DNA of 64,000 bases, taken from assembly GCF_004337705.1 (NCBI RefSeq), contig NZ_SKBU01000011.1, positions 1-64,000 on the forward strand. The letters are read 5' to 3'. Position 1 is the first letter of the stretch; each line of letters begins with the position of its first letter. This document shows, in pieces, positions 24,445 through 33,364 of the stretch. A model generated the notes under the pieces. That model was given only the letters and a program-made list of their open reading frames with translations. It was not told the DNA's origin and searched no databases. Made by a program: the position numbers and the translations under genes. Origin of the DNA: Rubrobacter taiwanensis. GTDB taxonomy: Bacteria > Actinomycetota > Rubrobacteria > Rubrobacterales > Rubrobacteraceae.

Positions 24445-25113
24445 GAGCGCCGGTACCAGAGCTCGCAGCCCGGCACTGATTCTCTCCGGCGGTATGCCGC
24501 GCACCCGCCGCTGATGGTAGTAGAGATCAACATCCAGCGGGGCCAGAAGCGCTATGGCCAGATACTCCACATCCAAATCCCCGGGGATCTCACCCTCCCT
24601 CTGAGCCGCCCTTAACAGCGCCAGCACCACCGCCCGCCGCCACTCGTAGGCCGGACTCGACATCTGCTCCAGCCGCCCCGGACCGGAGAGAGCCTCGTGA
24701 CCACCGTAGAAGAGGTCCAGATGCTCCTCCATGAACCACACCAGCCGGTCCAGAAAACGCCGCAAACGCTCCACCGGACCTCCACCCCCGGAGACCTCAG
24801 CCAGCGCCTCCCGCTGAAACTCCCGCGTTGGCTCGTCCAACAGCGCATGACAGAGCGCCCCCTTGTTGGGAAACCTCCGGTAGAGGGTGCCCTTGCCAAC
24901 CCCGGCCACCCGCGCAATCTCAGACATGCTCACCCGCGTCACCCCGCGCTCCGCAAAGAGCCGCCGCGCCACCCGCAGAATCCGCCGCCGGTTGCGCACG
25001 GCGTCGCTCCGCTCACCCTCCGGAGCCGCCGGACGCCCGGCGTAGTCCAGCTCCCAGCGCTCCTCTCTCGAACCTTCGGAGATCCCTCTCACTCCTTCAA
25101 AAAGCCTTGACAC
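24421..25113 (-). CDS. TetR-family transcriptional regulator
   Basis: A 230-residue repressor-type protein. The DNA-binding helix-turn-helix is at about residues 40-87 (RILRVARRLFAERGVTRVSM, then IARVAGVGKGTLYRRFPNKG), followed by an all-helical ligand domain. The GTG start at 25113 gives a 40-residue N-terminal extension; a GTG at 25092 is an alternative. It diverges from the wrbA quinone reductase gene. An inverted repeat lies in the gap, so it likely represses wrbA and perhaps the following genes, released by a quinone or other electrophile. The inducer is inferred from context only. Confidence 0.85.
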   Translation of the reverse strand: MSRLFEGVRGISEGSREERWELDYAGRPAAPEGERSDAVRNRRRILRVARRLFAERGVTRVSMSEIARVAGVGKGTLYRRFPNKGALCHALLDEPTREFQREALAEVSGGGGPVERLRRFLDRLVWFMEEHLDLFYGGHEALSGPGRLEQMSSPAYEWRRAVVLALLRAAQREGEIPGDLDVEYLAIALLAPLDVDLYYHQRRVRGIPPERISAGLRALVPALSAPPEGG

Positions 25114-25147
25114 CCCGAGTCTACAGCTTTACCCTTGATCAGGAAAG

Positions 25148-25161
25148 CGGACTAGAGTCCG
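25148..25161. promoter_or_regulatory. Candidate TetR operator
   Basis: The inverted repeat CGGACT-AG-AGTCCG lies in the 87-base gap between tetR and wrbA, with loosely symmetric flanking AAAG and TTTA. It overlaps TAGAGT (25153-25158), a plausible wrbA -10, so bound repressor would block the promoter. The spacing and dyad size fit TetR-family operators. No second copy was seen in the window. Confidence 0.55.
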
Positions 25162-25200
25162 TTTATTGTAGGAGGTTTTACGAAAGGAGTATTTTTAGAG

Positions 25201-25812
25201 ATGGATGGTTTGCGGGTTGCTGTTATCTACTACAGTGCCACCGGGAACGTGTACCGGCTGGCGCGGGCCGTTGAGGAGGGTGCGAAGTCGGTTGGGGCGG
25301 AGGTACGTTTCCGCAGGGTACGGGAGCTGGCGCCTGAGGAGGCTATAAAGAGCAATCGGGACTGGCACGACCACTATCTGCGGACCCGGGAGGTACCGGA
25401 GGCCGGGTTGGAGGATCTGGAGTGGGCCGATGCGGTCATCTTCGGGACGCCGACGCGTTTCGGGAACGTTTCGGCGCAGCTCAAGCAGTTTCTGGACACT
25501 ACCGGTCCGTTGTGGGCTGAGGGCAAGCTAGTGGACAAGGTGGCCGGGGGGTTCACCAGCGCCCAGAATCCGCACGGCGGGCAGGAGACCACGTTGCTCA
25601 ATCTCTTCACGACGCTCTATCACTGGGGGGCGGTGGTTGTGACGCCGGGGTACAGCGACGAGGCTGTCTTCGAGGCTGGCGGCAATCCCTATGGCGCCAG
25701 CAGCACGGGCACGGAGGAGGGGCCCGGCGAGCGGGAGCTGGCTGCGGCGCGGTATCTCGGCCGCCGGGTGGCCGAGACGGCTGCGGCGCTCCGGCGCAGT
25801 CGCGCGGCCTGA
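25201..25812 (+). CDS. wrbA: NAD(P)H:quinone oxidoreductase (WrbA family)
   Basis: A 203-residue FMN flavodoxin-fold enzyme that reduces quinones by two electrons, avoiding semiquinones. The phosphate-binding loop is YYSATGNVYRLA (about residues 10-21), followed by GTPTRFGNVSAQLKQFLD (about 80-97) and TSAQNPHGGQETT with the flavin-contact loop. Length and motifs match WrbA. Two ribosome binding sites (TAGGAGG and AAAGGAG) precede the ATG. It is divergent from tetR and is followed by a strong terminator. Confidence 0.9.
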   Translation: MDGLRVAVIYYSATGNVYRLARAVEEGAKSVGAEVRFRRVRELAPEEAIKSNRDWHDHYLRTREVPEAGLEDLEWADAVIFGTPTRFGNVSAQLKQFLDTTGPLWAEGKLVDKVAGGFTSAQNPHGGQETTLLNLFTTLYHWGAVVVTPGYSDEAVFEAGGNPYGASSTGTEEGPGERELAAARYLGRRVAETAAALRRSRAA

Positions 25813-25825
25813 TCTCCGAATGTGG

Positions 25826-25865
25826 GAGAAGGAGCCCGGGGGTGTGCCTCCGGGCTCCTTCTCTT
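25826..25865 (+). terminator. Rho-independent terminator after wrbA
   Basis: A perfect 12-base stem GAAGGAGCCCGG (25826-25837) with CCGGGCTCCTTC (25848-25859), loop of 10 bases, followed by the T-rich TCTTA. It lies 14 bases after the wrbA stop, so wrbA is probably monocistronic. Confidence 0.8.
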
Positions 25866-25950
25866 ATCCGGCCCGTCGAGCGTATTGTGGTGAGCGATGG
25901 GCGGGGGACTCTGTTAATCTGAGAGGCGCGACGGATACCATGGTGGGTAT

Positions 25951-26973
25951 ATGATCAGCGGGACACACACCTTCCTGCCGACCGAGCGGGTGCACTTCGG
26001 GAGCGGCAGTCTGGAGCGGTTGCGCGAGGAGGCCGCCGGGTACGGGCGGGCCTTTGTGGTGGCGAGCCGCACCCTGAACGAGCGCACGGACCTCGTACGC
26101 CGCGTGGAGGCGGTGCTCGGAGAGGCACACGCGGGTACCTTCGACGGCATAAGTCAGCACACGCCCGGGAGTGCCGTCGAGCGGGCGGCGGAGCTCGCTG
26201 CGGGCTCCGACCTGCTCGTGAGCGTAGGCGGCGGGAGCGTCATAGACGGAACCAAGGCCGTTGCCGCGCGTCTGGGGTATCCGCGCCAGGTCGCGATCCC
26301 CACCACGCTCTCCGGGGCCGAGTGGGCGCATCGCGTGGGGGTGACGGACGAGCGGGTCGGGCGCAAGAGCGGGTTCGCCGATCCCCGGGCCGTGCCTCCC
26401 GTCGTCGTTCTGGACCCGGCCGCCACCTCTCACACCCCGATGGAGCTCTGGCTCTCGACCGGGATCCGGGCTCTGGACCATGCCATCGAGGGCTTTCTGG
26501 GGCGGGGGGCGCACCCTGTCACCGATGTGCTCGGGCTGGAGGGCGCGCGGCGGCTCTTCGAGTACCTGCCGCGCAGCAAACGGGACCCTGGGGACATGGA
26601 GGTGCGGGCCGAGTTGCAGATTGCGGCCTGGATCTCCTACTTCGCGCCGTTCAACACCCCCATGGGCCTCTCGCACGAGCTGGGACGCAGGATCGGGGCC
26701 AGCTACAACGTTCCGCACGGGGTCACCTCCTGCATCACGCTCGCGCCCACGCTGGAGCGGGTCAAGGACGAGGTGCCCATCGGCAAGTGGGAGGCGCTGG
26801 CAGAGGCGCTCGGCGGCGAGCCCGACCGGCGGGTCGCGGAGCTCGTGCGGAGCCTGGAGCTGCCCGACAACCTGCGGCAGTTCGGCATCCCCGGCGAGGA
26901 TCTGGAGCCCATCGCGCGCGAGTTCGGTGCGGCCGCTGACGACGCCCGGGCGATACTGCACCGGGCCTGGTAG
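25951..26973 (+). CDS. Iron-containing alcohol dehydrogenase, maleylacetate reductase-like
   Basis: A 340-residue group III dehydrogenase. The nucleotide-binding loop VGGGSVIDGTKAVAARLG is near residue 92. The segment IPTTLSGAEW and the later STGIRALDHAIEGF are typical of maleylacetate reductases. Metal ligands are in ALDHAIEG and in LSHELG and NVPHG. Maleylacetate reductase converts maleylacetate to 3-oxoadipate in hydroquinone and hydroxyquinol breakdown. The next gene, a ring-cleaving dioxygenase, supports that role; a generic aldehyde or alcohol reductase is the alternative. ATG 25951 is taken as the start although ribosome binding bases are weak. Confidence 0.78.
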   Translation: MISGTHTFLPTERVHFGSGSLERLREEAAGYGRAFVVASRTLNERTDLVRRVEAVLGEAHAGTFDGISQHTPGSAVERAAELAAGSDLLVSVGGGSVIDGTKAVAARLGYPRQVAIPTTLSGAEWAHRVGVTDERVGRKSGFADPRAVPPVVVLDPAATSHTPMELWLSTGIRALDHAIEGFLGRGAHPVTDVLGLEGARRLFEYLPRSKRDPGDMEVRAELQIAAWISYFAPFNTPMGLSHELGRRIGASYNVPHGVTSCITLAPTLERVKDEVPIGKWEALAEALGGEPDRRVAELVRSLELPDNLRQFGIPGEDLEPIAREFGAAADDARAILHRAW

Positions 26974-26985
26974 GGAGGGGAGCAG

Positions 26986-28047
26986 ATGAGCGTAATCAGG
27001 GGCATCCATCATCTCACCGCCGCATCCTCCGATGCGCCGCGCACGGTGGACTACTACACGAACCTGCTGGGGCTGCGGCTGGTCAAGAAGACCGTCAACT
27101 TCGACGATCCGGAGAGCTATCACCTGTACCTCTCCACCGATGAGGCGGGCTCGCCCGGCACCCTCATAACCTTCTTCGAGTGGCGGGATCTGCCGCGCGG
27201 CCGGTGGGGCATAGGGAGCACCCACCACCTCGCCTTCGAGGTGGCCGGCGAGGAGGAGCAGCTCAGGTGGAAGCGCCGCATCACGGATGCCGGCATACCC
27301 GTCAGCGGACCCTACGACCGGCAGTACTTCAAGAGCATCTACTTTACCGACCCGGACGGGCTCATAATCGAGATCGCCACCTCCGGCCCCGGGTTCACCG
27401 TGGATGAGCCGGAGGAGGGGCTGGGACGGAGCGACCTCATGCCGCCCGGGCCTCTGATGCGCGGCAACCGGGACGAGGCGAAGATAGCGCAGACTACCTG
27501 GCCGGAGCCGGTAGAGGAGATAGACCCCGGCATGAGGCTGCGGGGCATACACCACATCACCGCCGTCGCTTCGGACATAGAGCGCACGCACGAGTTCTAC
27601 GCGGAGAATCTGGGGCTCAGGCTGATCAAGCGCACCCGCAACTACGACGACCCCGGCGCGCCGCACTGGTACTGGTCGTCCGATCCGGCCGGCAGGCCCG
27701 GCACGGTCGTAACCTGCTTCGGATACCCGGCGGGAAGCATGCGCCGCTCCCGGATGGGGACCGGGCTTACGCACCACTTCGCCTTCGAGGTCGAGGACGA
27801 CCTGGCGCAGCGGGAGGTGCGCGAACGCCTGCTGGGAAACGGCGTGCAGGTCACGGAGGTTCTGGACCGGCGGTACTTCCGCTCCATCTACTTCCGGGAC
27901 CCCGACGGGCACATACTGGAGGTCGCCACCCGCGGCCCCGGGTTCGCCGTGGACGAACCGGAAGAGACGCTCGGACGAGAGCTCAAGCTCCCGCCCTGGC
28001 TGGAGGACCGGCGGGAACAGATAGAGCGCTCGCTCGTCCCGCTGTAG
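26986..28047 (+). CDS. Two-domain VOC ring-cleaving dioxygenase (MhqO/MhqA-like)
   Basis: A 353-residue extradiol-type dioxygenase made of two vicinal-oxygen-chelate domains (about residues 1-150 and 180-330), similar to each other. Each starts with a metal histidine in GIHHLTAA or GIHHITAV and has a second one in THHLAFEV or THHFAFEV. Glutamate ligands come from DPDGLIIEIAT and DPDGHILEVAT. Relatives in Bacillus (MhqA/E/O) cleave hydroquinones and relieve quinone stress. GGAGGGGAG ribosome binding bases follow the dehydrogenase by 12 bases, so the two are co-transcribed. Confidence 0.85.
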   Translation: MSVIRGIHHLTAASSDAPRTVDYYTNLLGLRLVKKTVNFDDPESYHLYLSTDEAGSPGTLITFFEWRDLPRGRWGIGSTHHLAFEVAGEEEQLRWKRRITDAGIPVSGPYDRQYFKSIYFTDPDGLIIEIATSGPGFTVDEPEEGLGRSDLMPPGPLMRGNRDEAKIAQTTWPEPVEEIDPGMRLRGIHHITAVASDIERTHEFYAENLGLRLIKRTRNYDDPGAPHWYWSSDPAGRPGTVVTCFGYPAGSMRRSRMGTGLTHHFAFEVEDDLAQREVRERLLGNGVQVTEVLDRRYFRSIYFRDPDGHILEVATRGPGFAVDEPEETLGRELKLPPWLEDRREQIERSLVPL

Positions 28048-28070
28048 CGGCGGCGCCGGTCCGCCGGTGG

Positions 28071-28076
28071 TAGAGT
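28071..28076 (+). promoter_or_regulatory. Candidate -10 element of glpP, leaderless start
   Basis: TAGAGT, 6 bases before the GTG of glpP with no ribosome binding site between. The region is only 35 bases from the dioxygenase stop, so read-through from upstream is also possible. Confidence 0.4.
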
Positions 28077-28082
28077 GCAGGC

Positions 28083-28694
28083 GTGCGACGGAGCGCAGAG
28101 CACACTACCGCCGGCTTTCTGGAAGACCTGAAGCTGCGCCCGGTGGTGCCGGCAGTGCGCGGGAACGAGGCGGCTCTGGAGTCGGCTCTCGCCGGCGACT
28201 ACGCCGCCGTCTTCGTTCTGGGAGGCGATCCCTTCCGGCTCATAGAGCGCGCCGGCCGGCTTGCCCGCCGGCCCCGGATCTGCGTGAACCTGGACCTGGT
28301 CGGCGGAGTGGCGGCGGATGCCGCCGGCGTGCGGTTCCTGGCGCGCCATCTGGATGGCGTCATCTCCACCCACCGGCACATAATCGAGCTCGCCAGGTCC
28401 GCCGGGGTTATGACCATCCAGCGGCTCTTCGCCATAGATTCGGTCGCCGTGGAGCGGGGGCTGAGGCTCGTCAGGAAGACCGGCCCGGATCTGGTAGAGA
28501 TCCTGCCCGCCCTCGCCTACCCGGAGATAGCCTCCCGCTATCACGAGTCGCTCTCCCAGCCCGTGCTGGCCGGAGGGCTGCTGAAGGAGATCGGGTGCGT
28601 CCGGGAGATACTCGCCGCCGGCGCGGTCGGCGTTTCGACCAGCCACGAACCGCTCTGGCGCTTCACCCTTGACAAGAGAAGCCGTACCCGGTAG
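28083..28694 (+). CDS. glpP: Glycerol-responsive antiterminator GlpP
   Basis: A 203-residue cytoplasmic RNA-binding regulator of glycerol genes, with a TIM-barrel-like fold binding glycerol 3-phosphate. Family landmarks are VFVLGGDPFRLIERAGRLA, DLVGGVAADAAGVRFLA, GVISTHRHIIELARS, PDLVEILPALAYPEIAS, PVLAGGLLKEI and AVGVSTSHEPLW. It is well known in Bacillota and less expected in a high-G+C actinobacterium. It sits directly upstream of glpK, whose promoter overlaps its 3' end. In Bacillus, GlpP with glycerol 3-phosphate prevents termination in the glp leader; the same is inferred here. Confidence 0.88.
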   Translation: MRRSAEHTTAGFLEDLKLRPVVPAVRGNEAALESALAGDYAAVFVLGGDPFRLIERAGRLARRPRICVNLDLVGGVAADAAGVRFLARHLDGVISTHRHIIELARSAGVMTIQRLFAIDSVAVERGLRLVRKTGPDLVEILPALAYPEIASRYHESLSQPVLAGGLLKEIGCVREILAAGAVGVSTSHEPLWRFTLDKRSRTR

Positions 28695-28697
28695 TGT
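28669..28697 (+). promoter_or_regulatory. Promoter of the glpK-glpD operon
   Basis: TTGACA (28669-28674), a 17-base spacer and TAGTGT (28692-28697): a near-consensus vegetative promoter inside the last codons of glpP. The palindrome TTCAATTGAA (28697-28706) covers the expected transcription start, and an inverted repeat CGCAA-N6-TTGCG (28710-28725) follows. Either could be a protein operator. The transcript would have a leader of about 195 bases. Confidence 0.75.
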
Positions 28698-28748
28698 TCA
28701 ATTGAAAAACGCAATATAAGTTGCGCGGGCGTAGAGAGACGAGAGAGA

Positions 28749-28810
28749 GCCTCGCACGGAGCAGACAGGAGCTTTCCCGGCTTGGAGGAAGCCTCTTCTC
28801 CGTGCGGGGC
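28749..28810 (+). promoter_or_regulatory. Long stem-loop in the glpK leader, probable GlpP target
   Basis: GCCTCGCACGGAG (28749-28761) pairs with CTCCGTGCGGGGC (28798-28810), 13 pairs with one G-U. The loop holds a smaller hairpin GGCTT-GGAGG-AAGCC. No U-run follows (TTCGCGATT instead), so a simple intrinsic terminator is not obvious. With glpP next door, this is the best candidate for the antitermination or mRNA-stability site. Confidence 0.6.
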
Positions 28811-28898
28811 TTCGCGATTACAAGGGGGTGGTGTTACGGGGCTGGATCTGCTGCAGGGAAGGAGCTTCAAGAAGAGCAGAGGAGAAAGGACGGAGTGA

Positions 28899-30404
<1,506 letters not shown>

Positions 30405-30408
30405 GGCG

Positions 30409-31407
30409 ATGAAGAAGATCATCAACGCTCCGGAGGACGTGGTCCCGGAGCAGCTCCGGGGTATGGAGCTGGCACGCCCGGATCTGCTGCGGTACATGCC
30501 CGAGGCTAACGTGCTCGTGCGCGCCGACGCTCCGGTCGAGGGAAAGGTGGCGCTCGTCTCCGGCGGTGGCTCCGGCCACGAGCCGGCGCACGGCGGCTTC
30601 GTAGGTCCGGGGATGCTGGACGCCGCCTGCGCCGGGGCCGTCTTCACCAGCCCGACTCCGGACCAGATGCTGGAGGCGACCAAGGCTGTGGACGGCGGGG
30701 CCGGGGTGTTCTACGTGGTCAAGAACTACACCGGGGACGTGCTCAACTTCGAGATGGCCGGCGAGCTCGCCCAGGCCGAGGGCATTGAGACCGACTACGT
30801 CGTGGTCGACGACGACGTCGCGGTCGAAGACTCCACCTACACCAGCGGGCGGCGCGGCATCGCCGGGACCATCTTCGTGCACAAGATCGCCGGGGCGGCC
30901 GCTGAGGACGGGAAGGACCTGGCCGGGGTCAAGGAGATCGCGCAGAGAGTAAACGCCAATGTACGCAGCATGGGCATGGCGCTAACCAGCTGCATCCCGC
31001 CGGAGCGGGGCGAGCCCATCTTCGAGATCGCCGACGACGAGATGGAGATCGGGATGGGCATCCACGGCGAGCCCGGCACCGAACGCAAGAAGATAGAGCC
31101 TGCAAACAGCGTCGTGGACGAGCTGGCGGCTAAGGTTCTCGGCGACGACGTGGACTTCACGCAGGGAGAGGTGGCCGTAATGGTCAACGGGCTCGGCGGG
31201 ACCCCGGTCATGGAGCTCTATATTGCCTACGCGCACCTGGCGGATGTGCTCAAGCGCGAAGGCGTAAACGTCTACCGGTCGTTCGTCGGGGAGTACATGA
31301 CCTCGCTGGAGATGGCGGGCTTCTCCATCACGCTGCTCCGGCTGGACGACGAGATGAAGGGTTATCTGGACGCGCCCTGCCGGGTGGCCGCCGGCCGGCC
31401 GTTCTAG
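30409..31407 (+). CDS. dhaK: Dihydroxyacetone kinase subunit DhaK
   Basis: A 332-residue subunit that binds dihydroxyacetone covalently through a histidine. Recognisable segments are VSGGGSGHEPAHGGFVGPGM (about residues 50-69), AVFTSPTPDQMLEATKAVDG, and the hemiaminal histidine in MGIHGEPGTER near residue 220. It starts 4 bases after the glpK stop. Phosphoryl groups would come from DhaL-ADP recharged by DhaM, both encoded downstream. glpF separates dhaK from its partners, an unusual interleaving. Confidence 0.93.
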   Translation: MKKIINAPEDVVPEQLRGMELARPDLLRYMPEANVLVRADAPVEGKVALVSGGGSGHEPAHGGFVGPGMLDAACAGAVFTSPTPDQMLEATKAVDGGAGVFYVVKNYTGDVLNFEMAGELAQAEGIETDYVVVDDDVAVEDSTYTSGRRGIAGTIFVHKIAGAAAEDGKDLAGVKEIAQRVNANVRSMGMALTSCIPPERGEPIFEIADDEMEIGMGIHGEPGTERKKIEPANSVVDELAAKVLGDDVDFTQGEVAVMVNGLGGTPVMELYIAYAHLADVLKREGVNVYRSFVGEYMTSLEMAGFSITLLRLDDEMKGYLDAPCRVAAGRPF

Positions 31408-31429
31408 AGAGGGCTGCAGGTGTCAGGCT
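31406..31429 (+). repeat. Intergenic repeat copy 1 with stem-loop
   Basis: AGAGAGGGCTGC, 5 bases, then TCAGGCT. The same two blocks recur at 35112-35134. Here the second block is part of a 10-pair stem, GGTGTCAGGC with GCCTGACGCC (one G-U), in the dhaK-glpF gap. It may affect mRNA processing or relative expression. Confidence 0.4.
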
Positions 31430-31488
31430 TCGGGTGAGAGCCGCGGCCTGACGCCTGTGCCCTTACCGACGACTGAAAGGAGTGGAGA

Positions 31489-32241
31489 GTGGAGCTGTAC
31501 ATCGCCGAGTTCGTCGGCACGATGATCCTGGTTCTGCTCGGCGACGGGGTCGTCGCCGGCGTCCTGCTGCGCCGGTCCAAGGCGGAGAACGCGGGCTGGA
31601 TCGTCATAACCTTCGGGTGGGGAATGGCGGTCGCCATCGCCGTCTACACCGTCGGGCGCATCTCGGGGGCGCACATCAACCCGGCGGTCACGCTCGGGCT
31701 GGCGTCGGTGGGCGCGCACGACTGGGCGCTGGTGCCGGGCTACTGGATCGCCCAGATGCTCGGCGCTTTCACCGGGGCCGTGCTGGTCTTCCTGCACTAC
31801 CTGCCGCACTGGAGGGAGACCGAGGACCCGGATCTGAAGCTGGCCGTCTTCTCTACCGGTCCGGCCATTCGCAACCCGGTCACCAACTTCGTGGCCGAGG
31901 TCATCGGCACGGCCATGCTGCTCTTCGGCGTGCTCGGCATAAGCGCCAACGCCACCGAGATCGAGACCGCCGCGGACGTGGACCTCTCGGTCGTGTTCGC
32001 CACGGGCATCGCGCCGCTGCTCGTAGGGCTGCTGGTGCTCGTGATCGGGCTCTCGCTCGGCGGGCCCACGGGGTACGCCATCAATCCGGCGCGGGATCTG
32101 GGGCCGCGCATCGCCCACGCCATACTCCCGATACCCGGCAAGGGCGGATCGGACTGGGGATACTCCTGGATCCCGGTCGTCGCGCCGCTGGTCGGAGGTG
32201 TGATCGGAGCCGTGCTCTTCGAGCTTCTGATCGGGAGTTAG
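31489..32241 (+). CDS. glpF: Glycerol facilitator / aquaglyceroporin
   Basis: A 250-residue MIP-family channel with six helices and two half-helices. The NPA boxes are GAHINPAVTLG (about residue 63) and GYAINPARDLGPR (about residue 193). The second box followed by Arg-Asp matches the glycerol-permeable branch (GlpF D-loop). GTG 31489 follows AAAGGAG ribosome binding bases. It brings glycerol, and possibly dihydroxyacetone, in for the kinases on either side. Confidence 0.93.
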   Translation: MELYIAEFVGTMILVLLGDGVVAGVLLRRSKAENAGWIVITFGWGMAVAIAVYTVGRISGAHINPAVTLGLASVGAHDWALVPGYWIAQMLGAFTGAVLVFLHYLPHWRETEDPDLKLAVFSTGPAIRNPVTNFVAEVIGTAMLLFGVLGISANATEIETAADVDLSVVFATGIAPLLVGLLVLVIGLSLGGPTGYAINPARDLGPRIAHAILPIPGKGGSDWGYSWIPVVAPLVGGVIGAVLFELLIGS

Positions 32242-32324
32242 GTCGCCGGAGAGGGTGGTATAACGGTTGCCGGAAGGCCGGCACGGGCCTTCCGGCAGGT
32301 ATTCTGCGCGAGCGGAGGAGAGAC

Positions 32325-32954
32325 TTGAGCGCCACACAGAGCACACTCGAGATTGTGAGGCACATGGCCGCGGCGATGGAGGAGCACCGCCGGTATCTGA
32401 CGCAGCTCGATGCGGCCATCGGGGATGCCGACCACGGCACGAACATGCACCGGGGGTTCCAGGCCGCGCTGGAGCGCCTGAACGGTGCGGACCCGGACAC
32501 GCCCGCGGATGTCCTGAAGGCGGTCTCCATGGCGCTCATCAGCAAGGTCGGCGGCGCGGCCGGGCCGCTCTACGGTACGGCCTTCCTGCGCGCGGCGGGC
32601 GTATTGGGGGGAAAGGGCGAGCTCTCGGCCGCGGACCTTGCCGCGGCCTTGGAGGCCGCGCTGGAGGGGATCAAGCAGCGCGGGCGGGCGGAGGAGGGGC
32701 AGAAGACCATCGTGGATGCGCTCGCCCCGGCCGTGAGGGCCGCCCGCGAGGCAGCAGACGGCGGCGGGAGCCCCGAGGAGGTGCTGCGGAGCGCCGCGGA
32801 GGCGGCCCGGAAGGGAGCGGAAGCGACCGTGGAGATGGAGGCGAAGAAGGGCCGTGCCAGCTACTTGGGCAAGCGCTCTATCGGGCATCAGGACCCCGGA
32901 GCTACCTCCACCTATCTCCTGCTGGACGCTGCGGTGCGGGGGCTGGAGGGATAG
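32325..32954 (+). CDS. dhaL: Dihydroxyacetone kinase subunit DhaL
   Basis: A 209-residue ADP-binding subunit of PTS-dependent dihydroxyacetone kinase. The Mg-ADP aspartates are in LDAAIGDADHGTNMHRGF (about residues 29-46), followed by KVGGAAGPLYGTAFLRAA and GASYLGKRSIGHQDPGA-like C-terminal contacts. The start is TTG 32325 with GGAGGAG just upstream; the frame is open back to 31482 only as a shadow of glpF. The length is the family norm. Confidence 0.92.
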   Translation: MSATQSTLEIVRHMAAAMEEHRRYLTQLDAAIGDADHGTNMHRGFQAALERLNGADPDTPADVLKAVSMALISKVGGAAGPLYGTAFLRAAGVLGGKGELSAADLAAALEAALEGIKQRGRAEEGQKTIVDALAPAVRAAREAADGGGSPEEVLRSAAEAARKGAEATVEMEAKKGRASYLGKRSIGHQDPGATSTYLLLDAAVRGLEG

Positions 32955-32958
32955 TTTG

Positions 32959-33348
32959 GTGAGCTTGGTGCTCGTCTCGCACAGCCGCAAGATCGCCGAG
33001 GGCACCGCGGAGCTCGTGCGCCAGATGGCGGGCGAGGAGCTGAAGATCTCCGCCATCGGCGGGGACCCCGAGGGCGGTCTGGGCACCGATCCGGACGAGA
33101 TCCGGCGTGTCCTTGAGGATTCCGGGGGAGAAGACGTGCTGGTGTTCATGGACCTCGGCAGCGCCGTCATGTCGGCTGAGGCCGTGCGGGAGGAGCTTAA
33201 GCCGGAGCTGCGCGGGCGGGTGCACCTGGTGGACGCGCCCTTCGTGGAAGGGGCGTTCTCCGCCGGGGTTGCGGCTTCGGCGGGCTCCAGTGTTGAGGAG
33301 TGCATCGAGGCCGCAGCCGAGGCGAGGACCGAGTCGAAACTGCACTAG
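32959..33348 (+). CDS. dhaM: Dihydroxyacetone kinase phosphotransfer subunit DhaM (EIIA domain only)
   Basis: A 129-residue EIIA-mannose-like domain that passes phosphate from PTS HPr to DhaL-bound ADP. The active histidine is in LVLVSHSRKIAEG near residue 8, with FMDLGSAVMSAE further on. It lacks the fused HPr and EI-like domains of the E. coli protein, so it depends on separate PTS proteins. GTG 32959 is preferred over TTG 32956 on ribosome-binding-site spacing (GGAGGG, 8 bases). It starts 4 bases after the dhaL stop. Confidence 0.88.
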   Translation: MSLVLVSHSRKIAEGTAELVRQMAGEELKISAIGGDPEGGLGTDPDEIRRVLEDSGGEDVLVFMDLGSAVMSAEAVREELKPELRGRVHLVDAPFVEGAFSAGVAASAGSSVEECIEAAAEARTESKLH

Positions 33349-33364
33349 AAAGGCGCGTTCAGGT

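Noticed and set aside
25951-26973. Glycerol dehydrogenase, given the glycerol operon nearby
   Set aside because: Motifs (TTLSGAEW, STGIRALDHAIEG) fit maleylacetate reductase, and it is co-transcribed with a ring-cleaving dioxygenase, not the glycerol genes.
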